Shown here in pieces: positions 43,275-51,541 of a DNA stretch of 64,000 bases. Source of the DNA: Pseudomonas nunensis (GTDB lineage Bacteria > Pseudomonadota > Gammaproteobacteria > Pseudomonadales > Pseudomonadaceae). The DNA lies in the NCBI RefSeq assembly GCF_024296925.1, contig NZ_CP101125.1:5210501-5274500 (forward strand), read 5' to 3'. Both the position numbers and the translations under genes were made by a program. The number at the start of each line of letters is the position of its first letter. The stretch's first letter is position 1. Under the pieces are notes generated by a model. The model did not search any database. It was not told where the DNA came from and was given only the letters and a program-made list of their open reading frames with translations.

Positions 43275-45014
43275 TTAGGCGTTAACGGGTTCTACCGCCA
43301 ACTCCACCACTTCCGGCCGCTTGATCACTGCATACACCACCGCCGTCAGCAAACTCCCCGCCACTATCGCGAGCAAATAAAGCAGCGCATGGTTAATCGC
43401 GTTCGGGATCAGCAGCACGAACAATCCACCGTGCGGCGCCATCAACTTGCAGCCGAAATACATCGACAACGCACCGGTCAGCGCGCCACCCGCGATGCTC
43501 GCCGGGATCACTCGCAATGGGTCTTTCGCAGCAAACGGAATCGCGCCTTCAGAGATGAAACACAGCCCCAGCACAAACGCCGCTTTGCCGGCCTCGCGCT
43601 CGGTCTGGGCGAACTTGCGACGAGCAATAAACGTGGCGATGCCCAGGCCAATCGGCGGCACCATCCCGGCGGCCATGGTCGCGGCCATCGGTGCATAACT
43701 CTGCGACGCCAACAGCCCTACCGAGAACGCATAAGCAGCCTTGTTGATCGGCCCGCCAAGGTCGACGCACATCATGCCGCCGAGCAGCACACCCAGCAGA
43801 ATCGCGTTGGTGGTGCCCATGCTGTCGAGGAAGTGCGTGAGCGCTAAAAGCATCTCCGCCACGGGTTTGCCGACCACGTAAATCATCACCAGGCCAGTGA
43901 TCAGACTCGCGAACAGCGGGATGATCAGAATCGGTTTCAGCGCCTCAAGACTCTGCGGCAATCGCGCATAACGATTGATCGCCTGGGCCGCGTAACCGGC
44001 GATAAAACCGGCAATGATCCCGCCGATAAAGCCGGCGCCCAGGGTGCTCGCCAGCAGACCACCGATCATCCCCGGCGCCAGGCCCGGACGGTCGGCAATC
44101 GAGTAGGCGATGTAACCCGCCAGCAACGGCACCATCAACTTGAACGCGGTCTCGCCGCCGATCTGCATCAGCGCCGCCGCCAGCGTGCCCGGCTCCTTGA
44201 ACGCGGTGATGCCGAACACGAACGACAGCGCAATCATCAAGCCGCCCGCCACCACCATCGGCAGCATGAACGACACACCGGTCAGCAGGTGTTTGTAGAC
44301 GCCGGTCTTCTCTTGTTTGGCCGGACCTTTCGAACCGCTCGAAGCGGTTTCCTGCTTGCCTTCAGCCAGGGCTTTGTTGAGCGTGGCTTCGGCCTGTTTC
44401 AACGCGATGCCGGTGCCGCAACGGTAAATCTTCTTGCCAGCGAAACGCTCGGTGGCGACTTCGATATCGCAGGCCAGCAGCACCACGTCAGCATCGGCAA
44501 TCGCCGCCGCGCTCAGGGGGTTGCGTGCACCCACCGAGCCTTGGGTTTCGATCTGCAAGTCGTAGCCCAGACGCTTGGCCGCTTGCTGCAAGGCTTCGGC
44601 GGCCATGAAGGTGTGGGCCACACCGGTCGGGCATGCGGTGATCGCGACCAGCCGCGGTGCGTTTTTAGCGACCTCGGCAGGCTCGGCGACGGCTTCGGTG
44701 GCGACGTAGACTTCTGCCTCTTCCGCACCACGGCGCAGCACCGCTTCAACATCTTGCAGAGCCTGGGCCGGGGTGCTGCGGAACACCCGTTTGCCGACGA
44801 ATCGAGACATATCCACAGGCGCGCTGGTCACCAGCAACACCCACTCGGCGGACTCAATGGTGGCCGCCGACAACTGACGTTCCGGGTGCGCCGCGTCGTT
44901 GACTTCGACGCACGTGCTCCAGCCCTGACGCTGGGCGGCGGCATCGAGCAGCCGAGCGCACAGCACACTGGTGACCATGCCGTTCGGGCAGGCCGTAACA
45001 ATGGCTAACTTCAT
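43275..45014 (-). CDS. fruA: Fructose PTS permease, EIIB'-EIIB-EIIC
   Basis: Transports and phosphorylates fructose to fructose 1-phosphate. The 579-residue protein starts with a first EIIB-like domain (Cys9 in TACPNGM), then the active EIIB domain (Cys128 in TACPTGVAHTFMAAEAL), then the EIIC membrane part from about 235 (GVSFMLPMVVAGGLMIALSF). VCVDLGGPINKAAYAFS-type residues near 430 are part of the sugar site. It is the last gene of fruB-fruK-fruA, 11 bases after fruK. Confidence 0.95.
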   Translation of the reverse strand: MKLAIVTACPNGMVTSVLCARLLDAAAQRQGWSTCVEVNDAAHPERQLSAATIESAEWVLLVTSAPVDMSRFVGKRVFRSTPAQALQDVEAVLRRGAEEAEVYVATEAVAEPAEVAKNAPRLVAITACPTGVAHTFMAAEALQQAAKRLGYDLQIETQGSVGARNPLSAAAIADADVVLLACDIEVATERFAGKKIYRCGTGIALKQAEATLNKALAEGKQETASSGSKGPAKQEKTGVYKHLLTGVSFMLPMVVAGGLMIALSFVFGITAFKEPGTLAAALMQIGGETAFKLMVPLLAGYIAYSIADRPGLAPGMIGGLLASTLGAGFIGGIIAGFIAGYAAQAINRYARLPQSLEALKPILIIPLFASLITGLVMIYVVGKPVAEMLLALTHFLDSMGTTNAILLGVLLGGMMCVDLGGPINKAAYAFSVGLLASQSYAPMAATMAAGMVPPIGLGIATFIARRKFAQTEREAGKAAFVLGLCFISEGAIPFAAKDPLRVIPASIAGGALTGALSMYFGCKLMAPHGGLFVLLIPNAINHALLYLLAIVAGSLLTAVVYAVIKRPEVVELAVEPVNA

Positions 45015-45025
45015 GACAACCCCTC

Positions 45026-45967
45026 TTATTGTTCTGTCAGGAGGCGCACGCGCACGCCCTGTTCGAGTTGCGTCAACTGCGCGGCATCATTGATGCCGAA
45101 ACCGATTTGCGTGACCGCCATCGCGGCAATCGCCGTGGCGGTGCGCAGGGTTTGTTCAGGCGTATCGGCACTGAGCAAACCGTGGAGCATTCCTGCCAAC
45201 AGCGAATCACCGGCGCCCACCGTGCTGACCACGCTGACCCTCGGCGGCGTGGCATGCATCGCCGCGCCGACACTGAACCAGTTCACGCCATCGGCACCGT
45301 GGGAAATCACTACGTGCTCGATGCCTTGGGCGTGCAAACGGCTCGCTGCTTCCGCCTGGGCCGCCACCGAAACCACATCGCAATCGAGCGCGTCCGCGAG
45401 TTCTTCGGTGTTCGGTTTGATCAGCCACGGACCTGCCGCCAACCCTGCCCGCAAGGCTTCGCCGCTGGTGTCCAGGGCCACGTTCAAACCGAGGTTTTTC
45501 AGGCGCACGATCAACGCCTGCAACCACTGCGGACTGACGCCGCGCGGCAAGCTGCCAGCGACTACAACCGCGTCATGCCCCGGCGCAATCTGGTCCAGGC
45601 GATCGAGCAACGCTTGCTGCGCCGCTTCATCGACCTGTGGCCCCGGACCGTTGATGTCGGTGATGCGCCCGTTGCTTTCCGCCAGTTTGATATTGCTGCG
45701 GGTCTCGCCGGGGACGCGAATGAACGCGTCGACAAAACCACGCTTGGCGAACAGCGTTTCGAACGCCTGGAGATTGTCTTCACCGAGAAAGCCACTGACC
45801 GTCAGTTGATGCCCGAGATCGGCCAGCACTTGCGCCACGTTCACGCCTTTGCCGGCGGCGTGGGTGTGCATCTCGTCGCTGCGGTTGACCTGACCGGGAG
45901 CAAGCACTGGCAACTGGACGGTGAGGTCCAGTGCCGGGTTGAGGGTCAGGGTTAAAATCTTGGCCAT
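45026..45967 (-). CDS. fruK: 1-phosphofructokinase
   Basis: Phosphorylates fructose 1-phosphate to fructose 1,6-bisphosphate. A 313-residue PfkB-family kinase: N-terminal LTLNPALDLTV, GKGVNVAQVLADLG, and the catalytic GAGDSLLAGML motif with base Asp near residue 253. Its ATG overlaps the fruB TAA by one base. The central position in fruBKA is conserved among pseudomonads. Confidence 0.95.
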   Translation of the reverse strand: MAKILTLTLNPALDLTVQLPVLAPGQVNRSDEMHTHAAGKGVNVAQVLADLGHQLTVSGFLGEDNLQAFETLFAKRGFVDAFIRVPGETRSNIKLAESNGRITDINGPGPQVDEAAQQALLDRLDQIAPGHDAVVVAGSLPRGVSPQWLQALIVRLKNLGLNVALDTSGEALRAGLAAGPWLIKPNTEELADALDCDVVSVAAQAEAASRLHAQGIEHVVISHGADGVNWFSVGAAMHATPPRVSVVSTVGAGDSLLAGMLHGLLSADTPEQTLRTATAIAAMAVTQIGFGINDAAQLTQLEQGVRVRLLTEQ

Positions 45968-48828
45968 TACAGGGCCTCCACTAATGCGCGCACTTCATTG
46001 GCGCTGCCCACGGCCAGGGCCTGTTGGGCGAGAATTTGAGTCTGGGCCAGGCTGAGTTCGCGGACCCGTGCCTTGACCTCGGCGATGCTGCGGCCGGACA
46101 CGCTGAGTTCATCGACACCGAGGCCGACCAGCACCGGCACCGCCAGCGGATCCGCCGCCAGTTCGCCGCATACGCCGACCCATTTGCCATGGGCATGGGC
46201 CGCGCGCACGGTGATGTCGATCAGTTGCAGCACCGCCGGGTGCAAGCCGTCAGCTTGAGCCGACAGGGTCGGGTGCCCACGGTCGATGGCCAGGGTGTAT
46301 TGGGTCAGGTCGTTGGTGCCGACGCTGAAGAAGTCGACTTCCTTGGCCAGCACGGGCGCGAGCAACGCCGCCGACGGCACTTCAATCATGATCCCCAGTT
46401 GCAGGTCTGCAACCGGAATTTCCAGACGCAGACGCTCGGTCATGTCCCGAGCCTGACGCCACTCATCGACGCTGCCGACCATCGGGAACATGATGCGCAA
46501 CGGACGGTTGTCGGCGGCACGCAGCAAGGCGCGCAATTGCGCTTCCATGATCTGCGGACGTTGCAGGGTCAGGCGAATGCCGCGCACGCCGAGAAACGGG
46601 TTTTCTTCCTTGGCGATCGGCCAATACGGCAGCGGTTTGTCGCCGCCCACGTCGAGGGTGCGCACCACCAACGGGCGACCGGCCAGGCCATCGAGGACAC
46701 GACGGTATTCGACTTCCTGAGTGGCCTCGTCCGGCGCTTGCGAGTGGGCCATGAAAATCAGTTCGGTGCGCAGCAGGCCAATGCCTTCGGCGCCCTGCTC
46801 CACCGCGCTGGTGACACCGGCGCTTTCTCCGATATTGGCGAACACTTCCACGGCGTGACCGTCGGTGGTCAGCGCCGGTTGATGGCGTTGCTCGGCGGCC
46901 GCTTTCAGCCGTAGCTCGCGGGTGTCGCGTTCTTCGGTGGCGCGCTGCAAGGTCGCAGCATCGGCGTCCACGTGCAGGCGACCGCGTTGGCCATCGATCA
47001 ACAACGGCGTGCCCGGTGCCAGCAGCAACACCGCTGCACCGGCACCGACCAGCGCCGGAATCCCCAGCGCACGGGCGACGATGGCACTGTGAGCGGTGGC
47101 GCCGCCACGTGCGGTGAGAATGCCGGCGACGCGCGCCGGGTCGAGACGCGCGACGTCGGACGGACCGACTTCGTCCATCACCAGAATGTACGGTTGCTCC
47201 GGTTCGCTCGGGGTTTCGACGCCACACAACTGCGCCAACACCCGACGACCGATATCGCGCAAGTCAGCGGCGCGCTCGGCGAGCAAAGCGTCTTGCAGGG
47301 ATTCCTGTTGTTTGGCGGCGGCTTCGATCACCGTCATCCACGCCGCTTCGGCGCTCTCGCCTTGTTTGAGGCGGGTGTCGACTTCGTCGGTCAATTCCGG
47401 GTCGTCGAGCATTTCCTGGTGGGTGATGAAAATCTCGCGAATTGCCTTGGATTTGCTGCGCTCGATCAAGCCTTCGATGTCGCGACGCACATCGGTCAGC
47501 GCTTGTTTCAGGCGTTCGCGCTCGATGGCGGCAGACTCACCGCGCAGCGGGTAATCGATGGCTTGCAGCACTTGAATATGCGCCGGCCCGATAGCGATAC
47601 CCGGGGCAGCGGCGATGGCCTGGACCAGGCTGCCGGACTTTGGCGCCAGCAGTACTTCGGCGATATCGGCCATCACTTCGCGCTGCTGACTGACCGCCGG
47701 CAACGGCTCGACTTCTTCACCGAGGCCTTCTTCAATGGCCGCTAGCAACGCCGGCAACGCATCGGCGGAGATGCTCGGTTCGGCGATGAATTCCAGCACC
47801 TGACCGCGACGGGCGCCGAGGCTCAGCAGTTTGCTCAGGCTCTTCACCGACACCGCGCTGTCCTGGCCATCGACGATGCGCACGCGAATCTCGCCTTCAA
47901 AGCTTTTCGCCAATTGCGCAAGGATCTTCGCCGGGCGCGCATGCAAACCGTGGGCGTTGGCCAGGGCGATGCGTGCGCTCGGCCAGTCGGCGGGCACTTC
48001 ACCGCCGAGCACTTCGAGGACTTTGCGGCTGCTGGTGGCGCGGCCCAATTCGTGGCCGCGACCTTCGATCAGCAGGGCGCACAGGCGTTCGAGCAGGGCT
48101 TGATGCGCTTCGCCGAGACTGGCCAGACAGAACAGACCGCTCAACGGCTGGCCCAGGTAACGCATCGGTTTGTCCGGCGTGACGAAGGCCAGGCCCGGAC
48201 GTTTCACGGTTTGTTCGCTGTGCAGCCACCACAAACCATCACCCAGCGGCAGCGCTTCGACCTGTTGCAACACGGCGGAGAAACCGTTGCTCACGCAATC
48301 GGCCTGACGCAGCAAACGCGCACCGCGCCAGACCAGTTCTTCGAAATCATCGGCAGACACGCCGAGGCCGATCATCTGTGCATCCAGCGCCAGCTCTTGC
48401 GGCGCGCCTTGCAGCAGCTTCAGCAGCGCTTCGGCGGAACTGGCGCGACGCAGGGCCTGGCCCAGGTCGGTTTCGCCGAGGGCGCGGGTCAGCAGTTGCA
48501 GCAGACGCAGGTGCTCATCGGATTTGGCCGCGATACCGATCGCCAGATAAACGATCTGGCCGTCGCCCCAGTCCACGCCCTCGGGAAATTGCATCAGCCG
48601 CACGCCAGTGGAAAACACCTGGTCGCGGGTTTCCGGAGTACCGTGGGGGATGGCAATACCTTGACCGAGAAAGGTCGAGCCCTGGGCTTCGCGCGCCTGC
48701 AAACCGGCGAGATAACCTTCTGCTACCAGACCGTCGGCAACCAGATGCTGGGCCAGCAAGTGCAACGCGGCTGACTTATCCACAGCCGACTGGCCCATGG
48801 ATATCTGCTCTATGGTGAGCTCGAGCAT
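45967..48828 (-). CDS. fruB: Fructose PTS multiphosphoryl transfer protein (EIIA-HPr-EI)
   Basis: A 953-residue fusion that carries phosphate from phosphoenolpyruvate to FruA. EIIA occupies about 1-145 with His62 in IPHGTPE. HPr is about 280-370 with His296 in NAHGLHARPAK. EI follows from about 400, with His580 in GGATAHSAIV and the PEP-binding end FFSVGTNDLTQYTLAIDR. The triple fusion of EI to HPr and EIIA is the Pseudomonas arrangement and makes fructose transport independent of a separate PtsI/PtsH. It is the first gene of the operon and is preceded by a FruR-type operator. Confidence 0.95.
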   Translation of the reverse strand: MLELTIEQISMGQSAVDKSAALHLLAQHLVADGLVAEGYLAGLQAREAQGSTFLGQGIAIPHGTPETRDQVFSTGVRLMQFPEGVDWGDGQIVYLAIGIAAKSDEHLRLLQLLTRALGETDLGQALRRASSAEALLKLLQGAPQELALDAQMIGLGVSADDFEELVWRGARLLRQADCVSNGFSAVLQQVEALPLGDGLWWLHSEQTVKRPGLAFVTPDKPMRYLGQPLSGLFCLASLGEAHQALLERLCALLIEGRGHELGRATSSRKVLEVLGGEVPADWPSARIALANAHGLHARPAKILAQLAKSFEGEIRVRIVDGQDSAVSVKSLSKLLSLGARRGQVLEFIAEPSISADALPALLAAIEEGLGEEVEPLPAVSQQREVMADIAEVLLAPKSGSLVQAIAAAPGIAIGPAHIQVLQAIDYPLRGESAAIERERLKQALTDVRRDIEGLIERSKSKAIREIFITHQEMLDDPELTDEVDTRLKQGESAEAAWMTVIEAAAKQQESLQDALLAERAADLRDIGRRVLAQLCGVETPSEPEQPYILVMDEVGPSDVARLDPARVAGILTARGGATAHSAIVARALGIPALVGAGAAVLLLAPGTPLLIDGQRGRLHVDADAATLQRATEERDTRELRLKAAAEQRHQPALTTDGHAVEVFANIGESAGVTSAVEQGAEGIGLLRTELIFMAHSQAPDEATQEVEYRRVLDGLAGRPLVVRTLDVGGDKPLPYWPIAKEENPFLGVRGIRLTLQRPQIMEAQLRALLRAADNRPLRIMFPMVGSVDEWRQARDMTERLRLEIPVADLQLGIMIEVPSAALLAPVLAKEVDFFSVGTNDLTQYTLAIDRGHPTLSAQADGLHPAVLQLIDITVRAAHAHGKWVGVCGELAADPLAVPVLVGLGVDELSVSGRSIAEVKARVRELSLAQTQILAQQALAVGSANEVRALVEAL

Positions 48829-48961
48829 GCTTTCTCCTTTTTGGCGCCTTGGGACGCCAGGTATTGTTTTGAATGATTCAGCTTAGGCTCTTCGTGATCA
48901 CATTTGGCGGTTTCGCGGCAGAACCGGTCAAAGGAACCTATAACGCAGAAAATACGCTTGC

Positions 48962-48973
48962 TGAAACGTTTAA
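48962..48973. promoter_or_regulatory. FruR/Cra operator between fruB and fruR
   Basis: TGAAACGTTTAA, inside GCTGAAACGTTTAAT, closely matches the Cra/FruR operator GCTGAAACGTTTC. It lies in the 290-base divergent gap, 134 bases from fruB and 146 from fruR. Fructose 1-phosphate made by FruA is the usual inducer. No second site is obvious. Confidence 0.8.
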
Positions 48974-49118
48974 TCTAGAATGATTGGCACGTTACTCGAT
49001 AATGCACCATCCTTGAAGTCCAACTTGTCGGAAGCGTTGCGACATTGGTCGCCTGCTCGAATCGGGTAGGATTGGCGAAAATGTCGGGGCAAGCTCGAAA
49101 AAACAAGGAAATCCCGAG

Positions 49119-50114
49119 TTGAAACTCAGTGATATCGCACAGTTGGCCGGTGTGTCCGTTACCACCGCCAGTTATGTCATCAATGGCAAGGCCACACAGC
49201 AACGTATCAGCAGCGCTACCGTCGAGCGTGTGCGTGCCGTGGTCGAGCAACATGGCTTTACACCCAATCCCCAAGCGGCCGGGCTGCGCAGTCGGCACAC
49301 CCGCACCTTGGGCTTCATCCTGCCGGATCTGGAAAACCCCAGTTACGCACGGATCGCCAAACTCCTGGAGCAAGGTGCCCGGGCACGCGGCTATCAGTTG
49401 CTGATCGCCAGCTCCGACGATGCGCCGGACAGCGAGCGGCAGTTGCTCAAACTGTTCCGTGCCCGGCGCTGCGACGCGCTGATCGTCGCCAGTTGCCTGC
49501 CAACGGACGATGACAGCTATCGTCAGCTGCAGGCCAAAGGCATTCCGATCATCGCCATCGACCGGGTCATGGAGCCCGAGCATTTCTGCTCGGTGATCAG
49601 TGACGACCGCGAGGCCAGCCTGCAACTGACCCGCAGTCTGCTCGAACCGTTGCCCAAGCAAATCGCGCTGATCGGCGCCCGCCCGGAACTGAGCATCAGC
49701 CAGGAACGGGCCGCCGGTTTTAAAGAAGCGCTGAGCGGGTTCAAAGGCGAAATATTGATCGAACACGGCGAGTCGTTCAGCCGCGAATGCGGCAAGCAAT
49801 TGATGGACGAATTGCTCCAGCGCCTGGGGCATTTGCCGGATGCGCTGGTGACCACGTCCTACGTGCTGCTGCAGGGTGTATTCGACGCCTTGCATGACTT
49901 CCCGCTCAAGTCTCGTCCGCTGCGCCTCGGCACGTTCGGCGATACTCAGTTGCTGGATTTCCTGCCGTTGCCGGTCAACGCCATGGCCCAGCAACATCAG
50001 TTGATCGCCGACAAAGCGCTGGAACTGGCACTCGCCGCCATCGAACAATCGGATTATCAACCCGGCGTTCAGGCCATCGCGCGGACCTTCAAGCAACGCA
50101 TCCTTCAGGACTGA
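49119..50114 (+). CDS. fruR: Catabolite repressor/activator FruR (LacI family)
   Basis: A 331-residue regulator. The LacI-type headpiece KLSDIAQLAGVSVTTASYVI (2-21) is followed by the Cra hinge region and a periplasmic-binding-like ligand domain with TLGFILPDLENPSYARIA. It uses TTG as start codon (49119), with AAGGAA ten bases upstream; no ATG lies between there and the helix-turn-helix. It is divergent from fruBKA and should repress it in the absence of fructose 1-phosphate. Confidence 0.92.
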   Translation: MKLSDIAQLAGVSVTTASYVINGKATQQRISSATVERVRAVVEQHGFTPNPQAAGLRSRHTRTLGFILPDLENPSYARIAKLLEQGARARGYQLLIASSDDAPDSERQLLKLFRARRCDALIVASCLPTDDDSYRQLQAKGIPIIAIDRVMEPEHFCSVISDDREASLQLTRSLLEPLPKQIALIGARPELSISQERAAGFKEALSGFKGEILIEHGESFSRECGKQLMDELLQRLGHLPDALVTTSYVLLQGVFDALHDFPLKSRPLRLGTFGDTQLLDFLPLPVNAMAQQHQLIADKALELALAAIEQSDYQPGVQAIARTFKQRILQD

Positions 50115-50117
50115 GCC

Positions 50118-50894
50118 GTGGAGCTGATCGACAGCCACACGCATCTGGATTTTCCGGACTTCGACGCCGATCGCTCGGCGTTGTTGGCCGAAAGCCGCGC
50201 CCTCGGGGTGCGGCGGATGGTGGTGCTGGGGGTTTATCAGGGCAATTGGCAGCGAGTCTGGGATTTGGTCCAGAGCGATCCGGATCTGCACGCGGCGTTC
50301 GGCTTGCATCCGGTGTATCTGGAGGATCATCGCCCCGAAGACCTGACCGCGCTTGGCGACTGGCTGACCCGGCTGGCCGGCCATCGACAGGTGTGCGCAG
50401 TGGGCGAGATCGGCCTGGATTACTTTATCGAAACCCTTGATCGCGAACGCCAGCAGGCGTTGTTCGATGCTCAGTTGCAACTGGCGGTGGATTTCAATCT
50501 GCCAGCGCTGATCCATGTGCGGCGCAGCCATGCGGCGGTGATCGCCACGCTCAAGCGCTTTCGCTTGAAACGCGCGGGCATCATCCATGCCTTCGCTGGC
50601 AGCAAGGAAGAGGCGCGGGAATACATCAAGCTCGGTTTCAAACTGGGTCTCGGTGGCGCGGCGACCTGGCCTCAGGCGCTGCGCATGCACCGTGTACTCG
50701 CCGAGCTACCACTGGAATCGGTGGTGCTGGAAACCGACTCCCCGGACATGGCGCCCGCCATGTTCCCCGGCCAGCGCAACAGCCCGGCGCACTTGCCGGC
50801 GATCTGCTCGGCACTGGCCGAGATCATGGCGATCAGCCCCGAACAACTGGCCGCGGTCAGCACGGCCAATGCCTGCGAGTTGTTCAACTGGTAA
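50118..50894 (+). CDS. TatD-family metal-dependent hydrolase
   Basis: A 258-residue TIM-barrel hydrolase of the TatD DNase family. Metal ligands are His7 and His9 in DSHTHLDF, the Glu in GEIGLDYF, the His in LIHVRRSH, and the His in IIHAFAGS, with Asp in LETDSPD. It starts with GTG three bases after fruR, so the two are co-transcribed, a neighbourhood I recall from other pseudomonads. Relatives are 3'-5' nucleases or deoxyribonucleases. No link to fructose metabolism is evident. Its stop abuts the next, opposing gene. Confidence 0.87.
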   Translation: MELIDSHTHLDFPDFDADRSALLAESRALGVRRMVVLGVYQGNWQRVWDLVQSDPDLHAAFGLHPVYLEDHRPEDLTALGDWLTRLAGHRQVCAVGEIGLDYFIETLDRERQQALFDAQLQLAVDFNLPALIHVRRSHAAVIATLKRFRLKRAGIIHAFAGSKEEAREYIKLGFKLGLGGAATWPQALRMHRVLAELPLESVVLETDSPDMAPAMFPGQRNSPAHLPAICSALAEIMAISPEQLAAVSTANACELFNW

Positions 50895-51284
50895 TCAGTC
50901 GACGTGGGCCTTGGCCGCTTCAAGCGTCAGGGTGATGTGTTGCCGGTGCCGGGCAAACCTAACCACGGCGAAGTAGACGAAAATCGCCAGCAGCGAGAAA
51001 TTCAGCTGTTCCATCACGCTGAGCATCCCGACCCATTCCATCACCAACGCCACCAGTAACGCGGTGCAGACCATCACCAGCGTGCTCGCCCTTAACAATG
51101 CCAGGGAGTCGAGGGACTTGAAGCGCCTGATCTGCTTGGGATCGTTCAGTTGCAGGGTGTTTTCACAGTGTGAACAGGTAAACGGCTCGTTGATCGCGAT
51201 GGCGTTGAGTTGCCAGGGCTCCAGCAACAGCGTGCGCTGGCAATGGGCACAGCGACCCAGGATTCCAATCGTAGCGGCAGACAT
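50895..51284 (-). CDS. Zinc-ribbon membrane protein, uncharacterised
   Basis: A 129-residue protein. Two CxxC pairs, Cys12/Cys15 and Cys37/Cys40, form a rubredoxin-like zinc ribbon at the N-terminus. Two hydrophobic helices follow (about 66-84 and 92-110), with a short charged tail (RFARHRQHITL). I do not recognise a named family. The layout resembles small membrane-tethered metal-site proteins. It is convergent with the TatD-family gene, with no gap between the stops, so the two may interfere in transcription. Confidence 0.75.
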   Translation of the reverse strand: MSAATIGILGRCAHCQRTLLLEPWQLNAIAINEPFTCSHCENTLQLNDPKQIRRFKSLDSLALLRASTLVMVCTALLVALVMEWVGMLSVMEQLNFSLLAIFVYFAVVRFARHRQHITLTLEAAKAHVD

Positions 51285-51433
51285 AACCGGGCCTCCTCAG
51301 GGCAGGTCTAAGAAATGGATCTTGCTTCATTGAAGACCAAAAACCAGAGCCTGCAGGAAAACAGGAAATGACGTACTGGCGATGGGAATAAGTACTACAG
51401 ATTGTTCGGTACCGACGTTGGAACACATTCCCC

Positions 51434-51523
51434 TGTGGGAGCGGGCTTGCTCGCGAAGGCGGTGTGTCAGTCAAGGAAGATGTCGACTGACACTCCGTCT
51501 TCGCGAGCAAGCCCGCTCCCACA
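51434..51523. repeat. Inverted REP pair
   Basis: CTGTGGGAGCGGGCTTGCTC and its inverse, lying downstream of the chemoreceptor gene. Confidence 0.92.
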
Positions 51524-51541
51524 TTTGATCCGGTTTATGCT

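Noticed and set aside
48960..49010. TTGGCACGTTACTCG as a sigma-54 promoter near the fru operator
   Set aside because: The GG is present but the -12 GC element is missing at the right distance.
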